A stretch of DNA of 64,000 nucleotides from Chitinophagaceae bacterium UBA1931 (lineage in GTDB: Bacteria > Bacteroidota > Bacteroidia > Chitinophagales > Chitinophagaceae): the NCBI GenBank assembly GCA_002337125.1, contig DDFJ01000001.1:310001-374000 (forward strand). Reading direction: 5' to 3'. Positions 37,486 through 45,780 of the stretch are shown in pieces; positions within the stretch are counted from its first letter, which is position 1, and every line of letters starts with the position of its first letter. A program made the translations under genes and the position numbers. The notes beneath the pieces were generated by a model that was given only the letters and a program-made list of their open reading frames with translations, did not search any database and had not been told where the DNA came from.

Positions 37486-38151
37486 ATGAAATGGATTTAT
37501 CTAAAAGCTATTGTCATGCTGCTCCTGATTTCATTCAGCAGCAATGCTCAAAACAAGAACAATAGTTCAGCAATTGGTTTTGGAATAAGGGCAGGTGTAA
37601 ATTTTCAGAACATAAACGGCAAGGATGCTGCAGGTGATAAACTGGAAAATAAACTTGTACCACGTTTCCAGGGAGGTTTAACGGCAGAGATTCCATTGGC
37701 CGATGAGTTTTACCTGCAGCCAGGTATTCTCTATTCCGGAAAGGGAACAAAGTTCAACAGCAATGAAGCAAAGCTCAACCTTGGCTATGCCGAAATACCA
37801 GTGAGTTTGCTTTTTAAACCTGTGCTGGGTACAGGAAAAATGTTACTGGGTGTGGGATCATACGTTGGCTTTGCCATTAATGGAAAGCTGAAGCAACAAA
37901 ACGGCAGCACAACTGACGTGAAGTTTGCAAATTCTGTTACGCTTGCAGAAGCCACATCGGCTTATTATGCAAAGAGACTTGATGCAGGAGCTAATCTCCT
38001 CGTTGGATATGAAATGAGCAACCGCTGGAGCCTGCAACTGAATGCACAATGGGGAATGGCAAAAATTAACCCGCAAATTGAAGGTGTAAATAATAAAACA
38101 GCTTATAGGAATACCGGATTCGGATTGTCATTAGGTTATCGGTTCAGGTAA
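37486..38151 (+). CDS. Outer-membrane beta-barrel protein (porin family, OMP_b-brl type)
   Basis: A 221-residue exported protein with signal peptide AIVMLLLISFSSNAQ. Amphipathic strands follow: FGIRAGVNFQNINGKD, FYLQPGILYSGKGTKF, MLLGVGSYVGFAING, and a C-terminal strand ending GLSLGYRFR with the terminal aromatic/arginine typical of barrels. These features match the small 8-strand barrels common in Bacteroidota. Function beyond membrane structure or transport is unknown. It is the second gene of the OmpA operon and is followed by a terminator. Confidence 0.85.
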   Translation: MKWIYLKAIVMLLLISFSSNAQNKNNSSAIGFGIRAGVNFQNINGKDAAGDKLENKLVPRFQGGLTAEIPLADEFYLQPGILYSGKGTKFNSNEAKLNLGYAEIPVSLLFKPVLGTGKMLLGVGSYVGFAINGKLKQQNGSTTDVKFANSVTLAEATSAYYAKRLDAGANLLVGYEMSNRWSLQLNAQWGMAKINPQIEGVNNKTAYRNTGFGLSLGYRFR

Positions 38152-38174
38152 GATGAACAAATGATTATTTTATT

Positions 38175-38197
38175 AGTCCCCCAATCTTCGGGGGACT
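38175..38197 (+). terminator. Terminator after the beta-barrel gene
   Basis: AGTCCCCC and GGGGGACT (8-bp stem, 7-nt loop) followed by TTTTTT. Confidence 0.92.
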
Positions 38198-38362
38198 TTT
38201 TTGATTTCAGATTCTTGTTTTTGTCAAACATAAAAAGCCGGTCATTAACCTGGGATTAACTTGAAAAATGAAAATAGACTTCTGAAAAAAATCCTGGTTA
38301 TATTTTTATATACATTATAAGAAAGGTTGCTTTTCTGCTACCTTCACTAAAAATTTTAAACT

Positions 38363-38803
38363 ATGAAAGGGAATTTTTTTACAGTAATTTTTGTACTGCT
38401 ACTTGCAGGGACTTCATTTGGTCAGATAACAACAAAACTTGGCACAGGAACAGCCAATGTTGGAAGCCTGTTAACACAGTTTACAAACGCCATTAAGCCA
38501 ACATCTTTTACCAGCCAGTGGGCAACTGGTAAAACTAATTTTCTGAATACCGCAAGTAAGGTTACAGATGCAGTAGGTGTGGGTAAAAGCATCGCATCTC
38601 TTGCCGGTTTTATTAAGCCCGACATGTTTAAGCAGGGGTTTAATGTTCAGAATCTCATCAGCACTGCAAACACTGTAAAAACCCTTGCAGATGCTTCAGG
38701 ATTACTGAAAAAGTTTGAAGGAGGGTTAAAACCCGAAGCCTTTCTGAGCAGCTGGGCCACCAAACGAACAGGCTGGCTAAGTGCTTTAAGCCTGATCAAA
38801 TAA
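38363..38803 (+). CDS. Small secreted repeat protein, function unknown
   Basis: A 146-residue protein with signal peptide (FFTVIFVLLLAGTSFGQ). I do not recognise a family. It contains an internal repeat of about 55-60 residues. Matching blocks are IKPTSFTSQWATGKTNFLN (residues about 44-62), IKPDMFKQGFNVQNLIS (about 84-100) and LKPEAFLSSWATKRTGWLS (about 122-140), each a KP..F...W/F motif preceding a predicted helix. It is monocistronic with its own terminator and a 211-bp upstream region. Possibly a periplasmic or surface helical-repeat protein; nothing suggests catalysis. Confidence 0.75.
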   Translation: MKGNFFTVIFVLLLAGTSFGQITTKLGTGTANVGSLLTQFTNAIKPTSFTSQWATGKTNFLNTASKVTDAVGVGKSIASLAGFIKPDMFKQGFNVQNLISTANTVKTLADASGLLKKFEGGLKPEAFLSSWATKRTGWLSALSLIK

Positions 38804-38814
38804 ATCGCATCATC

Positions 38815-38836
38815 AACCACCCTTAAATGGGTGGTT
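38815..38836 (+). terminator. Terminator after the repeat-protein gene
   Basis: AACCACCC and GGGTGGTT (8-bp stem, 6-nt loop) followed by a T-rich run. Confidence 0.88.
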
Positions 38837-38866
38837 TCTTTTTTATTCGAATGAATTGAATAAAGA

Positions 38867-38898
38867 TTTCAAAAATTAATTGAACCGCCCTATATTTG
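38867..38898 (+). promoter_or_regulatory. Promoter for tRNA-Arg
   Basis: TTTC (38867-38870), 20-bp spacer, TATATTTG (38891-38898, perfect TAnnTTTG). The tRNA begins 19 nt further on. Confidence 0.6.
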
Positions 38899-38916
38899 CA
38901 GCCCGTTTAACGGAAT

Positions 38917-38990
38917 GGCTCCGTAGCTCAACTGAATAGAGCATCTGACTACGGATCAGAAGGTTTCAGGTTTGAATCCTGACGGAGTCA
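38917..38990 (+). tRNA. tRNA-Arg (anticodon ACG)
   Basis: A 74-nt cloverleaf. Acceptor GGCTCCG (38917-38923) pairs with CGGAGTC (38983-38989) with one G-T wobble; discriminator A38990. The anticodon loop CTACGGA (38949-38955) is closed by TCTGA/TCAGA, giving ACG at 38951-38953. CCA is not encoded. Confidence 0.97.
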
Positions 38991-38995
38991 CAAAA

Positions 38996-39013
38996 GGTCA
39001 GCAATCGCTGGCC
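38996..39013 (+). terminator. Terminator after tRNA-Arg
   Basis: GGTCAGC-AATC-GCTGGCC hairpin followed by TTATTTTTTT. Confidence 0.85.
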
Positions 39014-39053
39014 TTATTTTTTTGCCAATACTGATCCGTTTGCTTCAACATTA

Positions 39054-39061
39054 TACCTTTG
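39054..39061 (+). promoter_or_regulatory. -7 promoter element for the cupin gene
   Basis: TACCTTTG fits TAnnTTTG, 26 nt before the ATG. TTTG motifs upstream are not ideally spaced. Confidence 0.45.
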
Positions 39062-39087
39062 CATCCTCAAATCACTAAACATTCGCT

Positions 39088-39582
39088 ATGCAAAACAAGC
39101 AACAAACATTTGAACAGGCCGCAGCTTTACTGGATGAACTTGGTTTCAGGGTTATTAATAAAGACGATAGCCGTCCCTGGGGTGGATTTTATGTAATTGA
39201 TGAATCCCAGGCTGCTGAATTTGCCAAACATTTCTTTCCCGATGAGAATTTTGATGAACTGAAAATTACAAACAAGCTCAGCCCGAAAATTTTGCTTGTT
39301 GCGCCAAAAACAAGATTAAGCTGGCAGTATCATCACCGCCGTGCCGAAATCTGGAAATGTATTGGTGGCACTGCAGGTGTTGTTACCAGCGATACAGACG
39401 AAGAAAAGCAGCTGCATAAATTAAATGTGGGTGATGTGATCAAACTCAGGCAGGGCGAACGTCACCGACTCGTAGGATTGGATGATTGGGGTATGGTTGC
39501 AGAAATCTGGCAACACACCGATGAAGCCAACCCTAGCAATGAAGATGACATTGTAAGAGTGCAGGATGATTTTGGACGTTAA
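39088..39582 (+). CDS. Cupin protein (mannose-6-phosphate isomerase type II-like)
   Basis: A 164-residue cytoplasmic cupin. The core has SWQYHHRRAEIWKCIGG, with metal-binding His/Glu positions, and GDVIKLRQGERHRLVG with the second histidine, as in the C-terminal domain of type II phosphomannose isomerases (ManC-type). The opening PWGGFYVIDE resembles the PWG motif at the start of those domains. It could act on a sugar phosphate or be a non-catalytic binding protein; no guanylyltransferase domain is attached. It precedes the NagB fusion but has its own terminator, so it is probably a separate unit. Confidence 0.8.
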   Translation: MQNKQQTFEQAAALLDELGFRVINKDDSRPWGGFYVIDESQAAEFAKHFFPDENFDELKITNKLSPKILLVAPKTRLSWQYHHRRAEIWKCIGGTAGVVTSDTDEEKQLHKLNVGDVIKLRQGERHRLVGLDDWGMVAEIWQHTDEANPSNEDDIVRVQDDFGR

Positions 39583-39599
39583 GATAAAATCAGCATACA

Positions 39600-39627
39600 C
39601 AAAGCCTTTCAGCAATGAAAGGCTTTG
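39600..39627 (+). terminator. Terminator after the cupin gene
   Basis: CAAAGCCTTTC and GAAAGGCTTTG (11-bp stem, 6-nt loop) lie 18 bp after the stop codon; the following T run is short. Confidence 0.75.
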
Positions 39628-39676
39628 TTGCAATTATGCGCAACCGTTTTCATCATTCATCACCAGTATGTTTTAA

Positions 39677-39684
39677 TATATTTG
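39677..39684 (+). promoter_or_regulatory. -7 promoter element for the nagB fusion gene
   Basis: TATATTTG matches TAnnTTTG exactly, 27 nt before the ATG. The -33 is not clear. Confidence 0.5.
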
Positions 39685-39711
39685 CAACTCCATTCACTAA
39701 ATACTTTCAGC

Positions 39712-41640
39712 ATGGCTAAAAAGATTGCTCCGATTGATTTAATCGACAGTTTTGAAAAGATTCCGACAAAGATATTTCCATCAGCAAAAGAAGGATCAGC
39801 GTTTGCAGCGAAACAGATTGCAGACCTGATAAGGGAAAAGCAGGCAAAGAATGAAAAATGTGTGCTGGGGCTTGCAACCGGCTCAACACCAAAATCGCTT
39901 TATGCAGAACTGGTTCGTCTGCACAAAGAAGAGGGTTTGAGTTTTAAAAATGTAATTGCATTTAACCTTGATGAATATTACCCCATAGAAAAAGATGCCA
40001 TTCAGAGTTATCACCGCTTTATGAAACAGCAGTTGTTTGATAAAGTGGATATTGATCAGAACAATTGTTTTATACCTGATGGCACCGTTCCAAAAGAAGA
40101 TATTAAAAAGCATTGCGCTGAATATGAACAAATGATTGCTGATGCGGGCGGAGTAGATCTGCAGATTCTTGGTATTGGCATCAACGGTCATATTGGTTTT
40201 AACGAACCCGGTTCAAGCGTGTTTACAAAAACAAGGCTGATTACGTTAACCAACTCAACACGTCTTGCCAACAGTTATGAGTTTGCAAACATCAGTGCAG
40301 TTCCACGTCTTGCAATAACAATGGGTATTGGCACAATCCTCAAAGCAAGAAAAGTGTTACTGATGGCATGGGGCCCAACCAAAGCTCCGGTTATTCAGCA
40401 ATCAGTTGAGGGCGACGATACAGAACAAGTACCGGCATCCTTGCTGCAGAATCATGATGATGTAACATTTATCATTGATGAGATGGCAGCGGCTGATCTT
40501 ACCCGTAATAAAAGCCCATGGCTTACCGGCGATTGTGAGTGGACTGATAAAATGATGAAAAGAGCTGTGGTAAACATGGCACTTAAATTAGGCAAGCCGG
40601 TTCTCAGTCTCACCAACAGCGATTACAACGAATATGGTTTAAGTGATTTGCTGGTTGAAAAAGGGGATGCTTACGAAATTAACCTGCAGGTTTATTATTT
40701 ACTGCGTGACAGTATTACTGGCTGGCCAGGTGGTAAACCCGATGCAGTAATGCCTAATCATCCCGAGAGAAGTATTCCTTATCCTAAACGTTCAATGATT
40801 TTCTCCCCGCACCCGGATGATGATATCATTTCAATGGGCGGAACATTTCAACGCCTGCACGACCAGGGACATGAAGTGCATGTAGCTTATCAAACCAGTG
40901 GAAACATTGCGGTAACTGATGAGTTTGTTACTCGTTTCCTTGATTTTGCTGTAGGTTTTGAAGAAATGTTTGGAGTAGATACGAATAAATCAAAATCCAT
41001 TCTTTCAGAAGCCAGCGGATATCTTGAAAATAAAAAATCAAACGAAGTTGATACAGCCGATATCAGGAATATCAAAGGTCTCATCCGTCGTTGCGAAGCA
41101 GCAGCAACCTGCCGTTACGTTGGTTTGAAAGAAGGCCAGTGGCATTTCCAGAATCTTCCTTTCTACGAAACAGGCACAATTGAAAAAAGCCCGATGGGAG
41201 AAGAAGATGTGCTGCAGACGATGGAATTGCTGCGTCAGGTAAAGCCTCACCAGGTATTCTGTGCTGGCGACTTTGCTGATCCGCACGGCACACATCTTGT
41301 TTGCTTCAACATTGTTCTTGAATCATTAAAACGTATTAAAGCAGCAGGCGATGAGTGGATTAATGATTGCTGGTTGTGGTTGTACAAAGGTGCATGGCAG
41401 GAATGGCATATTGAAGAAATTCAGATGGCAATTCCAATGAGTCCTGAACAGGTGATGAAGAAACGTTTTGGAATTTTCATTCACCAGTCGCAGAAAGACA
41501 TGGTTCCATTCCAGGGAAGCGATAGCAGGGAATTCTGGCAACGTGCAGAAGAACGCAATGCAGCAACAGCTGATTTGTATGCTAAACTTGGTTTAACCCA
41601 ATATGCAGCCATCGAAGCATTTGTTCGCTGGGAATATTGA
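39712..41640 (+). CDS. nagB: Glucosamine-6-phosphate deaminase fused to a PIG-L domain
   Basis: A 642-residue two-domain protein from ATG 39712. Residues about 30-290 are a NagB/6-phosphogluconolactonase domain (LGLATGSTPKSLY, FNLDEYYPI, GIGINGHIGFNEPGSS), which converts glucosamine-6-phosphate to fructose-6-phosphate and ammonia. From about 355 a PIG-L/LmbE-type deacetylase domain follows, with metal motif FSPHPDDD (H367-D370) and DPHGTH (H525, H528). The fused form is known in Bacteroidota and usually annotated just as NagB. The second domain might remove an acetyl group from an N-acetylglucosamine derivative, channelling product to NagB; this is inference. Standalone NagB is about 265 residues. 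Confidence 0.92.
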   Translation: MAKKIAPIDLIDSFEKIPTKIFPSAKEGSAFAAKQIADLIREKQAKNEKCVLGLATGSTPKSLYAELVRLHKEEGLSFKNVIAFNLDEYYPIEKDAIQSYHRFMKQQLFDKVDIDQNNCFIPDGTVPKEDIKKHCAEYEQMIADAGGVDLQILGIGINGHIGFNEPGSSVFTKTRLITLTNSTRLANSYEFANISAVPRLAITMGIGTILKARKVLLMAWGPTKAPVIQQSVEGDDTEQVPASLLQNHDDVTFIIDEMAAADLTRNKSPWLTGDCEWTDKMMKRAVVNMALKLGKPVLSLTNSDYNEYGLSDLLVEKGDAYEINLQVYYLLRDSITGWPGGKPDAVMPNHPERSIPYPKRSMIFSPHPDDDIISMGGTFQRLHDQGHEVHVAYQTSGNIAVTDEFVTRFLDFAVGFEEMFGVDTNKSKSILSEASGYLENKKSNEVDTADIRNIKGLIRRCEAAATCRYVGLKEGQWHFQNLPFYETGTIEKSPMGEEDVLQTMELLRQVKPHQVFCAGDFADPHGTHLVCFNIVLESLKRIKAAGDEWINDCWLWLYKGAWQEWHIEEIQMAIPMSPEQVMKKRFGIFIHQSQKDMVPFQGSDSREFWQRAEERNAATADLYAKLGLTQYAAIEAFVRWEY

Positions 41641-41664
41641 GTTAAAGAATAATAAATGAATATC

Positions 41665-41687
41665 AGCCGCTGGTTAAACCGGCGGCT
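41665..41687 (+). terminator. Terminator after the nagB fusion gene
   Basis: AGCCGCTGGT and ACCGGCGGCT (10-bp stem with one G-T pair) followed by TTTTTTG. Confidence 0.88.
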
Positions 41688-41729
41688 TTTTTGTTTTTCA
41701 GATTCCTGTTCACAACCGATCTTCGCACA

Positions 41730-42968
41730 ATGCATCCATCGCAGTTACAGATCAAAGATTTTACTTATCATCTTCCTGATGAACGGATAGCCCGTTATCC
41801 ACTTGCTGAAAGAGATTTAAGCAAACTGCTTATTTACAAGGATGGATTGATTGAAGAAGATATTTACAGGAACATTGGCAAATATCTTTCAGACGATACC
41901 TTGCTTTTATTCAATAACACAAAGGTGATCGAAGCCCGGCTCTTGTTCACCAAGTCAACCGGAAGTACCATTGAAATTTTTTGTCTTGAACCATCAGAAA
42001 ATGCCGAACTGACAACTGCCATGTTAAGCACTGGCAGTATAAGATGGAATTGTTTGATTGGCGGTGCATCCAAATGGAAACAGGGTTTGCTGGAAAAGAA
42101 AATAATCGTGCAGGATAAAGAAGTTTCGCTGTTTGCAGAGAAGATTGAAAAAAAAGCCGATCATTTTATTGTTGAATTCAGTTGGTCATCGGGACACAGC
42201 TTTGCTGAAATACTTCATTATGCCGGAATACTGCCGTTGCCACCTTACCTGCAACGTCAAACCGAGCAATCGGATTACGAACGTTACCAAACCGTTTATT
42301 CAAAACACGAAGGAAGTGTTGCTGCTCCAACTGCAGGTTTACATTTTACAACAGGTCTGCTTGCTGAACTTCAGCAAAAAGGAATTACAGAAGAATACGT
42401 AACACTGCATGTAGGTGCAGGAACGTTTAAGCCTGTTAAGAGTGAAACCATGCAGCAGCATGAAATGCACAAGGAGTGGATACAGGTAAAACGATCTTCA
42501 GTACAAACCATTCTCAATTATACGGGCAAAACAATCATTCCTGTTGGCACCACTTCCTTAAGAACACTTGAAACATTGTATTGGATGGGTGTAAAGGCCA
42601 AGCTTTATCCGCAGGCTTCCATCAGTGAGTTGGAAATTCAGCAGTGGGATGCTTATGATCTGCCGCTTCAGCAACTTTCTGTAAAAGAAGCACTGGAAGC
42701 TTTGCTCAAATGGATGGACAGTAATGATGAAGATGAACTTGTTTGCCATACGCAGATTCTCATTGCTCCCGGTTACACTGCAAGGATTGCCGATGCACTT
42801 GTAACCAATTTTCATCAACCAGGTTCAACATTACTATTGCTTGTTGCTGCGCTGACAGGTAATGGCTGGAAGAAGATTTATGATTATGCTCTTCACAACG
42901 ATTTCCGTTTTCTCAGTTATGGTGATGGAAGTCTTATCTGGATTCAAAAAACCGGTACAAAGGGCTGA
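41730..42968 (+). CDS. queA: S-adenosylmethionine:tRNA ribosyltransferase-isomerase
   Basis: Makes epoxyqueuosine in tRNA by transferring the ribosyl group of SAM to preQ1 at position 34. The 412-residue protein from ATG 41730 starts KDFTYHLPDERIARYPLAERD-like and contains LLFNNTKVIEARL, the signature AAPTAGLHFT, HVGAGTFKPV, VGTTSLRTLE and the C-terminal NFHQPGSTLLLLVAAL. It is somewhat longer than E. coli QueA (356), owing to an extension in the middle of the protein. It sits alone; kup follows but has its own promoter. Confidence 0.95.
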   Translation: MHPSQLQIKDFTYHLPDERIARYPLAERDLSKLLIYKDGLIEEDIYRNIGKYLSDDTLLLFNNTKVIEARLLFTKSTGSTIEIFCLEPSENAELTTAMLSTGSIRWNCLIGGASKWKQGLLEKKIIVQDKEVSLFAEKIEKKADHFIVEFSWSSGHSFAEILHYAGILPLPPYLQRQTEQSDYERYQTVYSKHEGSVAAPTAGLHFTTGLLAELQQKGITEEYVTLHVGAGTFKPVKSETMQQHEMHKEWIQVKRSSVQTILNYTGKTIIPVGTTSLRTLETLYWMGVKAKLYPQASISELEIQQWDAYDLPLQQLSVKEALEALLKWMDSNDEDELVCHTQILIAPGYTARIADALVTNFHQPGSTLLLLVAALTGNGWKKIYDYALHNDFRFLSYGDGSLIWIQKTGTKG

Positions 42969-42977
42969 GTTCAAATT

Positions 42978-43008
42978 TTTGCACAATTCACAGCAAAACC
43001 TACCTTTG
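42978..43008 (+). promoter_or_regulatory. Promoter for kup
   Basis: TTTG (42978-42981), 19-bp spacer, TACCTTTG (43001-43008): an almost ideal Bacteroidota promoter located 10 bp after the queA stop codon. Confidence 0.7.
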
Positions 43009-43067
43009 ACAGCGTTTAACAAAAAACCAATCAAAATTGGTTCGTACCTCACTAATAAAATTTGTTT

Positions 43068-45053
43068 GTGGGAAAGCACACTTCAAAAGCAACGGCGGCC
43101 GGTTTATTAATTGCATTAGGGATTATTTATGGTGATATCGGTACATCTCCATTGTACGTACTTAATGGTATTATTTCAGGTAAAAAGATTGATGAGTTTC
43201 TGATCATCGGCTCATTATCGCTCATAATCTGGACACTTACTCTTCAAACTACTGTAAAATATGTATGGCTTACTTTAAGAGCAGATAACAGGGGTGAAGG
43301 TGGAATTTTTGCACTTTATACACTTGTGCGCCGAAGGAAAAGGTGGCTGGTATTACCCGCAATGCTGGGTGGTGCAGCACTTCTGGCCGATGGTATGATT
43401 ACTCCTCCCATCTCGGTTACATCAGCTATTGAAGGTTTAAAGCAGATTGATGCGTTTAAACATATTCAGCAATCAACAGTTGTTTATATAGTCATTGCCA
43501 TTCTTGTATTTCTTTTTATGATCCAGCAGTTTGGCACCAGTTATATTGGCAGGGCGTTTGGTCCAATTATGATGATATGGTTTTTGATGCTTGCTGTAAT
43601 GGGGGTCATTCACTTTACTGACTATTTACATGTATTCAAAGCATTTAATCCTTATTATGGAATTGATTTATTAAGAAACTATCATAACGGATTTTGGATT
43701 TTAGGGGGTGTTTTTCTATGTACAACGGGTGCGGAAGCTTTGTATAGTGATCTGGGGCACTGTGGGAGAGCTAATATCCGTATCTCATGGATGTTTGTAA
43801 AAACCTGTCTTATCTTAAACTATTTCGGGCAAGGAGCTTGGTTGCTGGCAAATCACAGCGGAGATGTAATTACATCCGATATGATTTCCTCGGGTTTCAA
43901 TTCATTTTATGGTGTAATGCCACAATGGTTCAGGTTAGCAGGTTTAATTATTGCAACAATTGCAGCTATTATTGCCAGCCAGGCATTGATCAGTGGCTCG
44001 TTTACATTGATCAGTGAAGCAATGCGCCTCAACTTATGGCCTAGAGTTAAAATTAATTATCCCAGCGAAGAGCGTGGACAGTTGTTTATCCAGGCTGTAA
44101 ATTTTATGTTATTAGCAGGTTGTGTTGGTATTACTCTTTATTTTAAGTCGGCAGCACATATGGAAGCAGCTTATGGTCTTGCTATCACTTTGTGTATGAT
44201 CGCAACCACCATTCTGTTTGCTAATTACCTTGTTGCACACAGGGTTAAATCCAGTTTGATTTACCTGTTTTTACTGGTTTATATTTCAATTGAGGGCAGC
44301 TTCCTGTTTGCCAACTTAATGAAGTTTACACATGGCGGCTATATTGCACTCATCGTTGGCGGATTGCTGTTTTTGATTATGTACGTTTGGTTCCGTTCAA
44401 GAAAAATCAAGAACCGTTACGTGGAGTTTGTACGTCTTGAACATTACATTCCATTACTGCAGGAGCTGAGCAATGATATGTCGGTTACAAAATATGCCAC
44501 ACATCTTGTTTACCTCACCAGTGCCAACAATCCTTCTGAAATTGAGCATAAGATCATTTATTCTATTCTCAACCGTAAACCAAAACGTGCTGATATTTAT
44601 TGGTTTGTGCATGTGGATACATTGGATGATCCTTATACCTGCGAATATGAGGTAACAACCATTATTCCCAATGAAGTGATACGGGTTGAATTCAGGCTTG
44701 GTTTCCGTATGCAGCCTCGTATTAACCTCATGTTCCGCAAGGTGGTGGAAGAAATGGTGTCGAATAAGGAAGTGAATATCACCAGCCGTTACGAAAGCTT
44801 GCAGCGTAATAATGTAGTGGGCGACTTCCAGTTTGTTGTTTTGGAAAAATTCCTCAGTCAGGATAATGAACTGCCTTTGTTTGAACGGATTATTATGCGC
44901 CTCTACTTTACCATTAAAAAGTTCGCTCTCAGTGAAGAAAAAGGCTTTGGTCTTGACCAGAGTAATGTGGAAGTAGAGAAGTTCCCGTTAATTGTAGCAC
45001 CAATCAGTGGCATCAAACTCAAGCGTCTTTACCGTGACGAAATGGAAGAGTAA
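43068..45053 (+). CDS. kup: KUP-family potassium uptake permease
   Basis: A K+:H+ symporter of the inner membrane with 12 helices and a C-terminal cytoplasmic domain. The protein is about 661 residues, near the usual 630-680. The N-terminal motif GIIYGDIGTSPLYVL and the helix 2-3 loop RADNRGEGGIFALY are diagnostic, as are ALLADGMITPPISV and GAEALYSDLGHCG. There is no ATG at the 5' end: GTG 43068 is the best start, with TTG 43062 as alternative, both in frame before the first motif. It is transcribed from the promoter at 42978-43008. Confidence 0.95.
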   Translation: MGKHTSKATAAGLLIALGIIYGDIGTSPLYVLNGIISGKKIDEFLIIGSLSLIIWTLTLQTTVKYVWLTLRADNRGEGGIFALYTLVRRRKRWLVLPAMLGGAALLADGMITPPISVTSAIEGLKQIDAFKHIQQSTVVYIVIAILVFLFMIQQFGTSYIGRAFGPIMMIWFLMLAVMGVIHFTDYLHVFKAFNPYYGIDLLRNYHNGFWILGGVFLCTTGAEALYSDLGHCGRANIRISWMFVKTCLILNYFGQGAWLLANHSGDVITSDMISSGFNSFYGVMPQWFRLAGLIIATIAAIIASQALISGSFTLISEAMRLNLWPRVKINYPSEERGQLFIQAVNFMLLAGCVGITLYFKSAAHMEAAYGLAITLCMIATTILFANYLVAHRVKSSLIYLFLLVYISIEGSFLFANLMKFTHGGYIALIVGGLLFLIMYVWFRSRKIKNRYVEFVRLEHYIPLLQELSNDMSVTKYATHLVYLTSANNPSEIEHKIIYSILNRKPKRADIYWFVHVDTLDDPYTCEYEVTTIIPNEVIRVEFRLGFRMQPRINLMFRKVVEEMVSNKEVNITSRYESLQRNNVVGDFQFVVLEKFLSQDNELPLFERIIMRLYFTIKKFALSEEKGFGLDQSNVEVEKFPLIVAPISGIKLKRLYRDEMEE

Positions 45054-45102
45054 GAGAATCTCTGAAATGCCTGTTTCAATTTAATTTTCACCAACTGCTG
45101 AA

Positions 45103-45705
45103 TTAAGCCCCTGTTATTGCCTGGATGGCAAAACGTATCAGTACTTTATCTTCCGCCTTAACAATGTTTAAAGGTGTTTTCACTTTTATGTTAAACTCCG
45201 TCATTGTTAATTCTATTGATGAATTGATTTTATAAAGTTGTTTGTTTAACCTGGTTAATTGTACAGGAAGAATATGTGTTCTTGAAACACCGGCTAAGGT
45301 AATAACCGTGGTTACACTGTAATTATAAACTTTACCAATTGCCAGCAGTTTGTCGGTATGCAGCGGCTGTGCTGTTACAAACTGAACCTTTATGTAAGGA
45401 AATTTCTCAGCAAGTAACGATTTGTGCATGTAATGTGTAATGATGAAGTCGTGGCAATCAAGTTGCTTGGTTCTTACCATTAAACCGGTATTACTGAAAC
45501 TGATAGAGCCGTTTGCAGGATTGATTTCAGCATCAAGTACTGCAGGAGGAAACTGGTCATTGCAGCTGCATTGGTAATCCTGCAGATTGGTTTTGCCGGA
45601 AAGTAACATCTGGCTTTTTTCGTCAATCTGGTACGAAATTCTGATATGAATACCTCTGTCTGCTTTCAGAAACAGCAAACTCAGAAATAGCAATAACCTG
45701 GTCAT
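45103..45705 (-). CDS. YceI-like exported protein
   Basis: A 200-residue protein from ATG 45705 (the frame continues to a TTG at 45714) with a hydrophobic N-terminal signal (LLLFLSLLFLKADRG). It is a divergent YceI-like lipocalin-fold: SGKTNLQDYQCSC resembles the G.TN.HDW strand, FPYIKVQF matches the family centre, and the C-terminal half has TITLAGVSR and MTEFNIKVK. Three cysteines (CSCND, LDCHDF) are unusual for the family. YceI proteins bind long isoprenoid chains in the periplasm; ligand here unknown. It lies downstream of a porin-like gene and another YceI gene on the same strand, but a terminator intervenes. Confidence 0.75.
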   Translation of the reverse strand: MTRLLLFLSLLFLKADRGIHIRISYQIDEKSQMLLSGKTNLQDYQCSCNDQFPPAVLDAEINPANGSISFSNTGLMVRTKQLDCHDFIITHYMHKSLLAEKFPYIKVQFVTAQPLHTDKLLAIGKVYNYSVTTVITLAGVSRTHILPVQLTRLNKQLYKINSSIELTMTEFNIKVKTPLNIVKAEDKVLIRFAIQAITGA

Positions 45706-45724
45706 AAAGTGCAAATTAAAAAAA

Positions 45725-45746
45725 GCCCTGCAGACTTCTGCAGGGC
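45725..45746 (-). terminator. Terminator after the porin-like gene
   Basis: GCCCTGCAG-ACTT-CTGCAGGGC, 9-bp GC-rich stem, followed on the minus strand by seven T. Confidence 0.92.
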
Positions 45747-45780
45747 CCTGTTATATATGAATGGTTTTTCTTTTTTGTTA

